From: CAZJBP01 sp964544115
Lineage (GTDB): Bacteria; Verrucomicrobiota; Kiritimatiellia; UBA8416; JADHWI01
DNA length: 20,146 bases
Assembly: GCA_964544115.1 (NCBI GenBank)
Contig: CAZJBP010000061.1
Location: 1 to 20,146 of the forward strand
Reading direction: 5' to 3'
The notes under the pieces were generated by a model. That model did no database searches, was not told where the DNA came from, and worked only from the letters and a program-made list of their open reading frames with translations. Position 1 is the first letter of the stretch, and each line of letters begins with the position of its first letter. Made by a program: the position numbers and the translations under genes. Below are positions 1 through 7,463 of the stretch, one piece after another.

Positions 1-255
1 AGTTCGAGGAGTTTCTCGCGTGTTGCCATTGCATTCTCCGGCGTGAGCCGTTCGGCCAGGGCGCGGACGACGGCGCAGTCGAGGCCGGCGGGAGCCGCCG
101 CCGGCAGAGCCGGCTTGGCGGCGGGTTGGCCGGTGACGTCAGGGAGCGACGCGACTGCGGCGCCGGTGGCCGCGTCGCTGGTGTGGGTGTAGAGTCGCGT
201 CATGGCGGGGTTGGAATGGCCCACGATGGCCTCGACGACGGGCAACCATCTCGTT
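1..255 (-). pseudogene. Tyrosine recombinase (phage-type integrase), C-terminal remnant, partial
   Basis: Reading the minus strand in the frame whose codons begin at 203, 200 and so on gives a stretch with GHSNPAMTRLYTH. This is the classic C-terminal signature of tyrosine recombinases: the GHS box carries a catalytic His, and the Tyr in YTH is the nucleophile (codon at 191-189). It is preceded by LPVVEAIV and followed by an Ala/Pro-rich linker and an LTPEN...REKLLEL tail that runs off the left edge. Upstream the recognisable family sequence stops near 255, and the same frame hits a stop at 335-333. The core with the Arg and first His/Lys catalytic residues is therefore missing and the gene cannot encode an active enzyme. 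It is probably a decayed integration scar. The 255-460 stretch to the next gene holds nothing else I recognise. The family call is fairly sure. Pseudogene status rests on the missing N-terminal part. Confidence 0.72.
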
Positions 256-460
256 CCGCAAACGCTGGAACCACGTCCCCTGTCTGTCGTACTCGCCGCA
301 TCCGAGCCCGTGAAGACGGGATGCTGGCAGTGTCACAACGTGGTGAACTGCCATGACTTCTGTGGCCGCGCGTGGCCATCATGATAGATGTTGTTGCGCC
401 CGGGAAGAAGGATGCGGATACTTCGGGGCTGTTTTGCAGGCACGTTGGCGGAGGCACTTC

Positions 461-1882
461 ATGGATCATGTCTATGGCGCGATGATCGATTCCGGCGTGT
501 CGGACTGGCAGGTCTTCCAGCAGGACGCAAGTGGCGCCGCCGACATTTCCGTGGCCGGCAGGTGGGAGGGGGCCGGGGCCCCAAAGGCCGCCGTTGTGCT
601 GCGCCTCGTCCGCGAGGATAATGGCTTGCCTGTTGCCACCCACCTCGACTGGCAGACGGCAACCAGCAACAAGGATGGCACGTGGTCAGCAACGCTCAAG
701 AACGTGCCGGCCGGCGGCCTGTACAGGCTTGAAACCCACGTACGCCCGGACATGAGCCATCCGGTCGAGTGGTCCCAGCGCGGCGACATACGCCATTTCC
801 TCGGGGTGGGCGACCTGTGGATCATCGCCGGCCAAAGCAATGCGGCCGGTTACGGCCGAGGGCCGTGCTTCGAACCGCCTGAACTCGGCCTCCACCTGTT
901 CAACAACGCGATGACATGGGTTCTCGCCTCCCAGCCACTGAACGAGTCCACAGGATCCATGCACCTTGAGAACTGCGAAGGGGCCAGCGGCCACGGTCCC
1001 TGGATACACTTCGCGCGGCTGGTCAAACAGCAGGTCAACCATCCCATCGGCCTGGTGCAGGTCTCACTCGGCGGATCAGCCCTTGTTTCATGGAACCCAA
1101 CGGAACCGGGGGATCATCCGCTCTACGCGTTGATGATGCGTGTTCACAAGGCGGTCGGCGGCAAGGTGCGCGGCATCCTTTGGTACCAGGGCTGTAGCGA
1201 GACCGCCACCGTGGCAACCGCGGATACCTACGCGAACCGCTTCATGGCTGCAGTAAGCGCGTGGCGTGAGGCCATGAGCCAGCCGGACCTGCCCGTGCTG
1301 ACGGTTCAGCTCAGCCACTGGACCGGACCGGCCCCTGCGGACGAAGAACAGGCCGTGAATAAAGCATGGACTGTTCTGCGCGATGCCCAACGGCTTGTGC
1401 CGAAACGGCTGAAGAACGTCAGCGTAATTCCGACATTTGATCTCTCGATCACCGATGGCATTCACATCTCGCCGTTCGGCAACATGCTCCTTGCACAACG
1501 CGCAGCGCAGAGCGCGCTTGCCATGGTGTACGGGTTCAAGGTCGACCACCGCGCCCCCGAGCCGGCGACGGCCCGCGTCATGAAGGATGGGATCGCCGTT
1601 GAGATTGAATTCGAGAATGTCATTGGCCGGATGGACAGCATTGATCCGGTGGCCATTCCGTTCCGGGTTGAAGATGAAGACGGCGTGGTCGAAATCAAGC
1701 GCATCGAATACACAGGCACCGCAACGATCCGCCTCCTCCTTGCCCGCCCGCTCTCCGGCAAGGCCGTTGCCCACGGCGGCTATGGTCACAATCCTCCACC
1801 GGTGCCGATGGACATGGACCGTGCCATGCCGATGCTGGGCTTCTACGGCTTTCCGATATCCGTCTGTTGTGTTTCGCCGTAA
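461..1882 (+). CDS. Sialate O-acetylesterase-like SGNH hydrolase
   Basis: This predicted 473-residue carbohydrate esterase belongs to the sialate O-acetylesterase (SASA) type and would remove acetyl groups from sugars. An N-terminal beta-rich region (about residues 25-110) precedes the hydrolase domain. The SGNH block I is visible as GQSNAAG, with nucleophile Ser126, and the C-terminal catalytic pair is DGIH (Asp332, His335). The usual family motif WYQGES reads WYQGCSE here. I chose the ATG at 461 because GGAGG lies 6 bases upstream. The frame stays open back to 353, but that extension shows no family similarity. No signal peptide is visible, so the enzyme should be cytoplasmic and act on imported material. 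It leads a same-strand group with a glycosidase and a URO-D-like gene, which suggests glycan catabolism. The true substrate cannot be read from the sequence. Confidence 0.82.
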   Translation: MDHVYGAMIDSGVSDWQVFQQDASGAADISVAGRWEGAGAPKAAVVLRLVREDNGLPVATHLDWQTATSNKDGTWSATLKNVPAGGLYRLETHVRPDMSHPVEWSQRGDIRHFLGVGDLWIIAGQSNAAGYGRGPCFEPPELGLHLFNNAMTWVLASQPLNESTGSMHLENCEGASGHGPWIHFARLVKQQVNHPIGLVQVSLGGSALVSWNPTEPGDHPLYALMMRVHKAVGGKVRGILWYQGCSETATVATADTYANRFMAAVSAWREAMSQPDLPVLTVQLSHWTGPAPADEEQAVNKAWTVLRDAQRLVPKRLKNVSVIPTFDLSITDGIHISPFGNMLLAQRAAQSALAMVYGFKVDHRAPEPATARVMKDGIAVEIEFENVIGRMDSIDPVAIPFRVEDEDGVVEIKRIEYTGTATIRLLLARPLSGKAVAHGGYGHNPPPVPMDMDRAMPMLGFYGFPISVCCVSP

Positions 1883-1949
1883 CGTTCTCGCCGCAGGCGG
1901 ATGGATAACGCGGGAAAGCCGGCGCGCCGTGAATCCTCTTCGTCTCACG

Positions 1950-1977
1950 TTGACGAACCGCGATCTCGTCGTAAGAT
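1950..1977 (+). promoter_or_regulatory. Candidate sigma70-type promoter, possibly giving a leaderless mRNA
   Basis: TTGACG (1950-1955) and TAAGAT (1972-1977) are separated by 16 bases, giving 5/6 and 4/6 matches to the -35 and -10 consensus. Transcription would start about 7 bases after the -10 element, which falls on or beside the ATG at 1985. A GGAG lies at 1980-1983 but only one base from the ATG, too close for a normal ribosome-binding site. Confidence 0.4.
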
Positions 1978-1984
1978 GCGGAGC

Positions 1985-4012
1985 ATGAAAACCCATTCAC
2001 CTTTTGACGACGCGGTTGCGGTTTGGCACATGGCCGGTGCGGACGGTTTAGCCGTTCACGGCGACGTTGCGCTGGGGATCCCCCTGGAGGGCGCGGAGCG
2101 CGACGCCTCGCTCGCGCGGGGTGGGGATGGCCGCGTGGCGCAGGTCAACGGCGGATGGCTGACAGTCGGAGACGCGGCACTGGCTGTCACCGGCCCCGAG
2201 ATGACGCTGTGCATGCGGCTGAAGGATACATCGCAGGCCTGGGACGCGCCGCTCCTCGCGAAGGACAACCCGCACGACGCCTACGGCACGATCCTGTCGG
2301 CGAGCGACGGCCACCTTCGGTACGTGTGGCGCACAACGCCGGCGGCGGAGCGCACAACGACGCCTTCAACCGACGCACCCGACTATCTGAAAGAGGACTA
2401 CCTGAACGGCGTCATGCGCCTGAACGCGCCGGTGGCGATGATCGGCGCCGGCGGCTGGCACGATGTCGTCATGCGGTTTCGGGCTCCGAGCATCGAACTG
2501 TTCGTGGACGGGGTCCTGGTGGATGAGAACTGGCCGCACGGCGAACTGCACGAGTTCGTCGGCCCGTTCCTGATTGGCGCGGCATGGCGGGACGGACAGA
2601 AGATCGCGGGGTTCAACGGGCTGATTGACCACGTAGCCATGTGGAAGCGCGCTTTGACAGACGCGGAGGTCGCGGGCCTGTCGGGCGGCGCCCGGGAGAT
2701 CGCCCGCCGCGACCTGGAGATCCTCGGCCCGCATCGTCCCATGCCGCAGTACTGGCGTCCGCGCGGATACAACACGTCGGCGGGCGACTGCATGCTGCAG
2801 TTCTTCAGAGGCCGGCTGCATCTGTTCTATCTCTTTGACCGGCGACACCATGGCTCGAAGTGGGGCCGCGGCGCCCACGAGTGGGGGCACTGGTCCACCG
2901 CCGACCTCGTTCGCTGGGAAGAGCACCCCCTGGCGCTCACCGTCACACACGGATGGGAATGTCCGCACGGGACGGGCAGCCTGATTGAATTCAAGGGGAA
3001 GATCTATGCCTACTATGCGGACTTCTCCGCCTGGGGCCACTTCAAGGACTCGCCCTACCATGAACTCTCCATCTGCATGGCCGAGAGCGACGATGGCATC
3101 CACTTCACCAAGACCGGCAAGATCTCGCCCCGGGGCTTTGATTCCCACACGATGTATGATCCTTCGACGGGGCTGTACCATCTGCTGACGCCCGGCTCAG
3201 GCCAGCAGTGGCCGACGAATTGGCCCGACGGCAAGAACGGGCTCCTGGACTACACCACGACCGACCCGGCTCACGGGCCGTGGACGCTCCAGCCGAAGCA
3301 TTTCCACGAGATGTTCGGTTGCTGCCCGCACTACTTCGAGTGGAACGGCTGGCACTACCTCTGGATGGAGAACCGCTTCTGGATGTCCAGCAGCATGAAG
3401 GGCCCGTGGCAGGAGAACTCGCCCGCGCGGCTCGTTCCCATGCAAGTTCCGAAGAGCGCCGTGTTCGGCGACCGGGCGTTCGCGGTCGGCTGGCTCGGCG
3501 AGCAAGGCTGGGGCGGGGACCTTGTGTTCCATGAGCTGATCCAGAACGCCGACGGCACGCTGGGCGACAAGTTCGTTCCCGAGATGATGCCGCCCTGTGG
3601 CGATCCGGTCACCTTGGCGAAGGTCGGCGGCGCGCTGGCCGGCGTGCCGCGGGACGCGCGGGTTAACGCCACACTCCAGCCGCACTCGGCGACCGCGCCG
3701 TTCACGCTCCGCCTGCGCGGCACGGAGGCGCCCGGCAGCGGCCTCGGCCTGCGCTTCGATCCGATCCAGCGGACCGCCGCATTCCTGTTCCCCGAGGGGG
3801 CGCGAACCGACGCGGCGCCCTTCACTGAGAGTGACGCCGTGGAAGGTCTGGACCGCCCGGTCAACCTCGAGATCATCCTTGTCGGCGATATCGTCGACGT
3901 CTGCATCAACGAGCGCCGCACCCTCGCCACGCGCTGCCAGGGGCTGACGGGCGACCGGCTGGCCTTCGACACCTGTGCCGCCGCGTCCATCGACGTCCGC
4001 CCGCTGAGATAA
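1985..4012 (+). CDS. LamG-domain plus five-bladed beta-propeller glycoside hydrolase (GH32/GH43-like)
   Basis: This predicted 675-residue glycosidase has an N-terminal LamG/concanavalin-like jelly roll (about residues 1-235, including ELFVDGVLVDENW and a closing GLIDHVAMWKRALT). A five-bladed propeller of the GH32/GH43 superfamily follows from about residue 250. Blade motifs include WGHWSTADLVRWEEHPLAL, typical of GH32-type enzymes. Asp268 (in GDCMLQFF) sits where GH32 carries its nucleophile, and Asp392 (MYDPSTGLYHLL) sits where the RDP aspartate lies. The expected acid/base ECP motif reads GCCPHYFEWNG instead, with Cys446 in place of Glu. No signal peptide is seen, so the enzyme is likely intracellular. 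The start at 1985 (MKTHSPFDD) is preferred over 1901 because the extra residues look non-coding. An ATG at 1976 is also possible. The substrate is unknown. Confidence 0.75.
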   Translation: MKTHSPFDDAVAVWHMAGADGLAVHGDVALGIPLEGAERDASLARGGDGRVAQVNGGWLTVGDAALAVTGPEMTLCMRLKDTSQAWDAPLLAKDNPHDAYGTILSASDGHLRYVWRTTPAAERTTTPSTDAPDYLKEDYLNGVMRLNAPVAMIGAGGWHDVVMRFRAPSIELFVDGVLVDENWPHGELHEFVGPFLIGAAWRDGQKIAGFNGLIDHVAMWKRALTDAEVAGLSGGAREIARRDLEILGPHRPMPQYWRPRGYNTSAGDCMLQFFRGRLHLFYLFDRRHHGSKWGRGAHEWGHWSTADLVRWEEHPLALTVTHGWECPHGTGSLIEFKGKIYAYYADFSAWGHFKDSPYHELSICMAESDDGIHFTKTGKISPRGFDSHTMYDPSTGLYHLLTPGSGQQWPTNWPDGKNGLLDYTTTDPAHGPWTLQPKHFHEMFGCCPHYFEWNGWHYLWMENRFWMSSSMKGPWQENSPARLVPMQVPKSAVFGDRAFAVGWLGEQGWGGDLVFHELIQNADGTLGDKFVPEMMPPCGDPVTLAKVGGALAGVPRDARVNATLQPHSATAPFTLRLRGTEAPGSGLGLRFDPIQRTAAFLFPEGARTDAAPFTESDAVEGLDRPVNLEIILVGDIVDVCINERRTLATRCQGLTGDRLAFDTCAAASIDVRPLR

Positions 4013-4023
4013 GGGGGAACCGC

Positions 4024-4209
4024 ATGCCAACGGCCCACAAGAAAACCATTCCACGTCCGGAGTATTGCTACACGCAGCTCACCGACGTGGAGCAGGAGCA
4101 GAACGGCATCTACGCCTACGACCGCAGCTCCAAGTTCGACATGCGGCGGATCGCCGCCATTCTGGGCAGGAACCCACCGGCGTTGCGCCGGGACGGGAGA
4201 AGAGCGTGA
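4024..4209 (+). CDS. Small 61-residue hypothetical protein coupled to the URO-D-like gene
   Basis: This short ORF begins at an ATG 11 bases after the glycosidase stop, with GGGGG/GGGAAC-type sequence just upstream. It ends in a TGA that shares the four bases GTGA with the start of the next gene. The peptide is hydrophilic, with an acidic front half (LTDVEQEQNGIYAYD) and a basic tail (ALRRDGRRA). I recognise no domain. The overlap suggests translational coupling. It could be a genuine small partner, or the separated N-terminal part of an ancestral longer URO-D-like protein. The shadow frame beneath it is an unlikely alternative because it is Arg/His-rich with no family similarity. Confidence 0.5.
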   Translation: MPTAHKKTIPRPEYCYTQLTDVEQEQNGIYAYDRSSKFDMRRIAAILGRNPPALRRDGRRA

Positions 4210-5315
4210 GCGCGCTGGGCGACTGTCTTGCGGAGTTTGAAGCCGGGATGCTCGCTCAGCAGGCCGACACGACGCCGGCGTCCCCACTCGAAGGAAAGGT
4301 GTGGCTGGGCATTGAACGCGCCTTGATGGCGCAATTCCTCGGTGCCGACCTCGGGCGTTACTACAGCGGCAGCGCCGAGGATCAGATCCTGTTCCAACTC
4401 CGGTCCCAGCTCTTTGCCCGGGCCCATATCCCGGGGAACCGCAGAAGCATGGGGCGTTGGGTATGGCCGGATTTCGGCGTGGCCCTGTCCGCGACCGTGC
4501 TCGGGGTGCCCTGGACTCCGCGCAAGGACCAGGAGCCCTGGGCCTCGGGGGAGCCGCCGATCCGCTGCGCCGCCGACCTCGAGGGGCGCCCCCTTCCGGA
4601 TTTCGAGACCGCCGGAATGATGCCCGCGCTCCTGAAGATGCACGCCGAGATGAAGCGTCTTCTGGGGAGCTCCTTCTCGGTCGCCTTTCCGGATTGGTGC
4701 CGGGGCCCGCTGGGCAACGCCTTCTACCTGGCCGGCCCCGAGCGCACGCTGATGAGCCTGTACCAGGATCCGCCATTCTTTCACGCGCTGATGCGCTACG
4801 GGATGGAGGCCATGAAGAAGTGGCTCACCGACCGGGCCGCCTATCTCGGGGTGCCCATGCCCAACGGGGGCACCCTCTGGAACGACGAGGTCTCTGCCGA
4901 GAACTTTCCGCCGGAGATCTACCGGCGGATGATCACGCCGTACGACCAGGAATGCCGGGAGTTCATGGGCGGGGACGTCGGCTTCCACAGCTGCGGGAAC
5001 ACCGCGCCGCTCATGGAAGCAATCGCCTCCGTCGGGAAATGGTCGTACATGCATGTGTCCGCGTGGTCCGACCTGGACAAGGCGCTGCAGTGTTTTCCAA
5101 CCACCCATCTGATTGTCTGCCTGCACCCGTATCGCGAGGCGCTGGGCTGCCCGTTCCCGGACGCGCAGAAGCGCATTCGCGAGGTGCTGGCGAAGTGCCA
5201 GGGGCGCTCCTTCTGCCTGGCGATTACCGAGCTGATGCCGGTGAATGGGCCCCGGAAGGATCTGCAGAGGATCCGGGACCTGTGGTCCTTCTGTGAAGAC
5301 GCATGGCCTCGCTGA
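4206..5315 (+). CDS. Uroporphyrinogen decarboxylase (URO-D) superfamily protein, methyltransferase-like
   Basis: This predicted 369-residue TIM-barrel protein starts at a GTG with GGAGA 5 bases upstream, overlapping the small upstream ORF by GTGA. The URO-D superfamily covers heme uroporphyrinogen decarboxylase and the zinc-dependent MtaA/CmuA-type cobamide methyltransferases. The signature HSCGN (His261, Cys263) matches the H-x-C zinc-ligand motif of the methyltransferase branch. Possible further Cys ligands are Cys305 and Cys315. Typical superfamily helices read LMSLYQDPPFFHALMRYGMEAM and YDQECREFMGGDVGFHSCGN in pieces. The N-terminus is not the short arginine-rich loop expected of true heme HemE, and the sugar-gene neighbourhood argues against a heme role. 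I infer a methyl-transfer or demethylation role on a small substrate. No corrinoid protein is seen nearby. Confidence 0.75.
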   Translation: MSALGDCLAEFEAGMLAQQADTTPASPLEGKVWLGIERALMAQFLGADLGRYYSGSAEDQILFQLRSQLFARAHIPGNRRSMGRWVWPDFGVALSATVLGVPWTPRKDQEPWASGEPPIRCAADLEGRPLPDFETAGMMPALLKMHAEMKRLLGSSFSVAFPDWCRGPLGNAFYLAGPERTLMSLYQDPPFFHALMRYGMEAMKKWLTDRAAYLGVPMPNGGTLWNDEVSAENFPPEIYRRMITPYDQECREFMGGDVGFHSCGNTAPLMEAIASVGKWSYMHVSAWSDLDKALQCFPTTHLIVCLHPYREALGCPFPDAQKRIREVLAKCQGRSFCLAITELMPVNGPRKDLQRIRDLWSFCEDAWPR

Positions 5316-5319
5316 GGCC
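5305..5319 (+). terminator. Short GC hairpin at the end of the URO-D-like gene (weak terminator candidate)
   Basis: GGCCTC (5305-5310), loop GCT, then GAGGCC (5314-5319) form a 6-bp stem spanning the TGA at 5313-5315. There is no T-tract after it, so a Rho-independent terminator is doubtful. It sits between convergent genes, where a stop signal is expected. Confidence 0.25.
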
Positions 5320-5399
5320 GCAGGTCACCGCGAAACACTATCTGTCCGACATCGAGGCTGGCGTCCGGCTGGGCAGCGCAACGCGAAAGCACCCGCGCG

Positions 5400-7463
5400 C
5401 TACGTCAGCCGCCCCTCGGGCGTCGCGTCGTCGTCGCTCCACCAGCGGGGCTTCGTGGTCTCGATCTTGTCGATCGTCTTTGCGGTCATCTGGTTGCCGC
5501 GGGTTTTGACGCCCTTGAGCGGCACGTCGCCCGGCTTGAAGATCTGCTGGTGGATGCGCTGGCCCTTGGCGGCCTTGTACTTCAGGTAGAGGCGTTCGGG
5601 CGTGCCCTCGACCAGCAGCTGGATCTCCGAGTCCGGCTGGGTGCACAGGTAGTCCTTGTTCAGGATCGCTCCGCCGAGGGTGAAGCGCTTGATAAACGTG
5701 AACGGGGCCTGCGTGTAGACGGCCGTCATGACGCGGTCGCGGTCGTATTTGGCGCAGTAGATCAGGTTCTGGTCGACGAACAGGCGCTCCGGCGGGTACA
5801 TGACCTTGTAGCGCCCGTCCTTCCAGATCAGCTCGATCTTGTCCAGCGAGGAGCACTCCAGCACCGCGTCGCCCTTGACCGTGTGGCCGAGGTAGCCGCT
5901 CTCGCGGTCCCAGCCGATCTGCAGCTCGGTGGCGGTCAGCTCGCGGATCTCGATCGTGCCGAAGCGCTCGATCCGCGTCCGGCGCGGGTAGCGCTCGCCG
6001 TACGTTTTGAGCAGGCCCTTGAGGTACTGGATCGCGTAGGGGATGAGCCGGCCGAGGTTTTTCTCCACGGCGTCCAAGTCCTGGAGGATGGTCTCGATCT
6101 CCTTGCGGTTCTTCTCGATGTCGAAGAGGGAGATCCGGCGGATGCGGATCTCAAGCAGCTTCTCGACATCCTCCGTCGTGACGTCGCGCTTGAGGAGGTG
6201 CCGGAAGGGGGCGAGGCCGTCGAACACGGCCTTCACCACGGCCGGCGGCGTGCGGCATTGCTCGATGCGCTTGTAGATGCGGTTCTCGATGAAGATCTGC
6301 GCCAGCGTCTTGGCGTGGAAGTCGTCCAGCAGGCGGCTGCGCGCCAGCTCCAGCTCGCGCTTGAGCAGGTCCACCAGCTGCCGGGTGTTTTCCTTGAGCA
6401 CCTCCGACACGGTGGTGTCCTTCGGACGGCGCCCCTGGATCACGACGAGGCGGCTGGAGACGGACGACTCGCAGGCGGTAAACGCGTACAGCGCCTCGAT
6501 CGCCTTCGCCGGCTCGGTCCCGGGCGACAGCGCCAGCTCGATCTCCACGCTTTCGGCGGTGAAGTCGCTGATCGAGCGGACCGGCACCTTCTTCTTGCGC
6601 ACGGCGTCTTCGACCGAGGCGATCACCGACTCGGTCGTCTGCCCGTACGGCAGCTCGCGGATGACCAGGTGGCAGCCCTTGCCGGGCTCAATCCGCGCGC
6701 GCACCCGCACGCGGCCGTTGCCGTCGTCGTACTCCGCCACGTCCATCGTCCCGCCCTGCTGGAAGTCCGGGTACACGATGAACTTCTTCTTCTGGAGGAT
6801 GGCGATCTGCGCCTGCAGCAGCTCGGGGAAGTTGTGCGGCAGGATGCGCGTGGAGAGGCCCACCGCGATGCCCTCCGCCCCGAGCATCAGCAGCAGCGGC
6901 AGCTTGCAGGGCAGCGTCACCGGCTCCTGGTTGCGCCCGTCGTAGCTGGGCACAAACTCGGTCAGGGCGTCGTTGAAGACCTCTTTGCGCGCCAGCTCGG
7001 TCAGGCGGCATTCGATGTAGCGCGAGGCGGCGGCCGGGTCGCCCGTGTAGATGTTGCCGAAGTTGCCCTGGCCCTCGATGAGGTACTCGCGGTTGGTCAG
7101 GTTGACCAGCGCGTCGGCGATGGAGACGTCGCCGTGCGGGTGGTACTGCATGGTGTGGCCGACGATGTTCGCCACCTTGATGAAGCGGCCGTCGTCCCGC
7201 TCGTGCAGCGAATACAGGATGCGCCGCTGGACGGGCTTAAGGCCGTCCTCGACGCCGGGAATCGCGCGGTCGCAGATGACATAGGAGGCATAGGCCAGGA
7301 AGTTCGAGTCCATCATGCGGCGCAGCGGGCCCGGACCCTCCTCGTGCATGCCGTCGTGGGTTGGGCCCGCCGGCGGGGCGGGGCGCGCCTCCTTGCCGGC
7401 CGCCGGGTCGACGGTCCAGCCTTCGCCGTTGAAGCTGAATTCCTGTTGCGGAGGCTTCGTCAT
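5400..7463 (-). CDS. parC: DNA topoisomerase IV / gyrase subunit A (ParC-like)
   Basis: This is the DNA breakage-reunion subunit of a type IIA topoisomerase, 687 residues long. The 5Y-CAP region carries GLKPVQRRIL, YHPHGDVSIADALV, QGNFGNIYTGDPAAASRY and PSYDGRNQEPV. The active-site Tyr149 lies in AASRYIEC. The sequence resembles Bacteroidetes/Chlamydiae-type subunits, where RYIECRLT is usual, more than E. coli GyrA. An Arg-rich tower and coiled coil follow. The C-terminus (about 500-687) is shorter than a full six-bladed GyrA pinwheel. The ATG overlaps the stop of the upstream subunit gene (ATGA) and has a strong GAGGAGG 4 bases before it, so both subunits should be made together. The N-terminal ~45 residues are a Pro/Gly-rich extension. 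Gyrase versus Topo IV cannot be settled from sequence by eye, so the symbol is tentative. Confidence 0.9.
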   Translation of the reverse strand: MTKPPQQEFSFNGEGWTVDPAAGKEARPAPPAGPTHDGMHEEGPGPLRRMMDSNFLAYASYVICDRAIPGVEDGLKPVQRRILYSLHERDDGRFIKVANIVGHTMQYHPHGDVSIADALVNLTNREYLIEGQGNFGNIYTGDPAAASRYIECRLTELARKEVFNDALTEFVPSYDGRNQEPVTLPCKLPLLLMLGAEGIAVGLSTRILPHNFPELLQAQIAILQKKKFIVYPDFQQGGTMDVAEYDDGNGRVRVRARIEPGKGCHLVIRELPYGQTTESVIASVEDAVRKKKVPVRSISDFTAESVEIELALSPGTEPAKAIEALYAFTACESSVSSRLVVIQGRRPKDTTVSEVLKENTRQLVDLLKRELELARSRLLDDFHAKTLAQIFIENRIYKRIEQCRTPPAVVKAVFDGLAPFRHLLKRDVTTEDVEKLLEIRIRRISLFDIEKNRKEIETILQDLDAVEKNLGRLIPYAIQYLKGLLKTYGERYPRRTRIERFGTIEIRELTATELQIGWDRESGYLGHTVKGDAVLECSSLDKIELIWKDGRYKVMYPPERLFVDQNLIYCAKYDRDRVMTAVYTQAPFTFIKRFTLGGAILNKDYLCTQPDSEIQLLVEGTPERLYLKYKAAKGQRIHQQIFKPGDVPLKGVKTRGNQMTAKTIDKIETTKPRWWSDDDATPEGRLT

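Noticed and set aside
353..460. Upstream start of the esterase gene at 353
   Set aside because: The 36 extra residues are Cys/Arg-rich without family similarity, and the ATG at 461 has GGAGG at the right distance.
4065..4205. N-terminal extension of the URO-D-like frame back to 4065
   Set aside because: The extra residues are Arg/His-rich and overlap the small ORF in another frame. The GTG at 4206 has a ribosome-binding site and a GTGA overlap.
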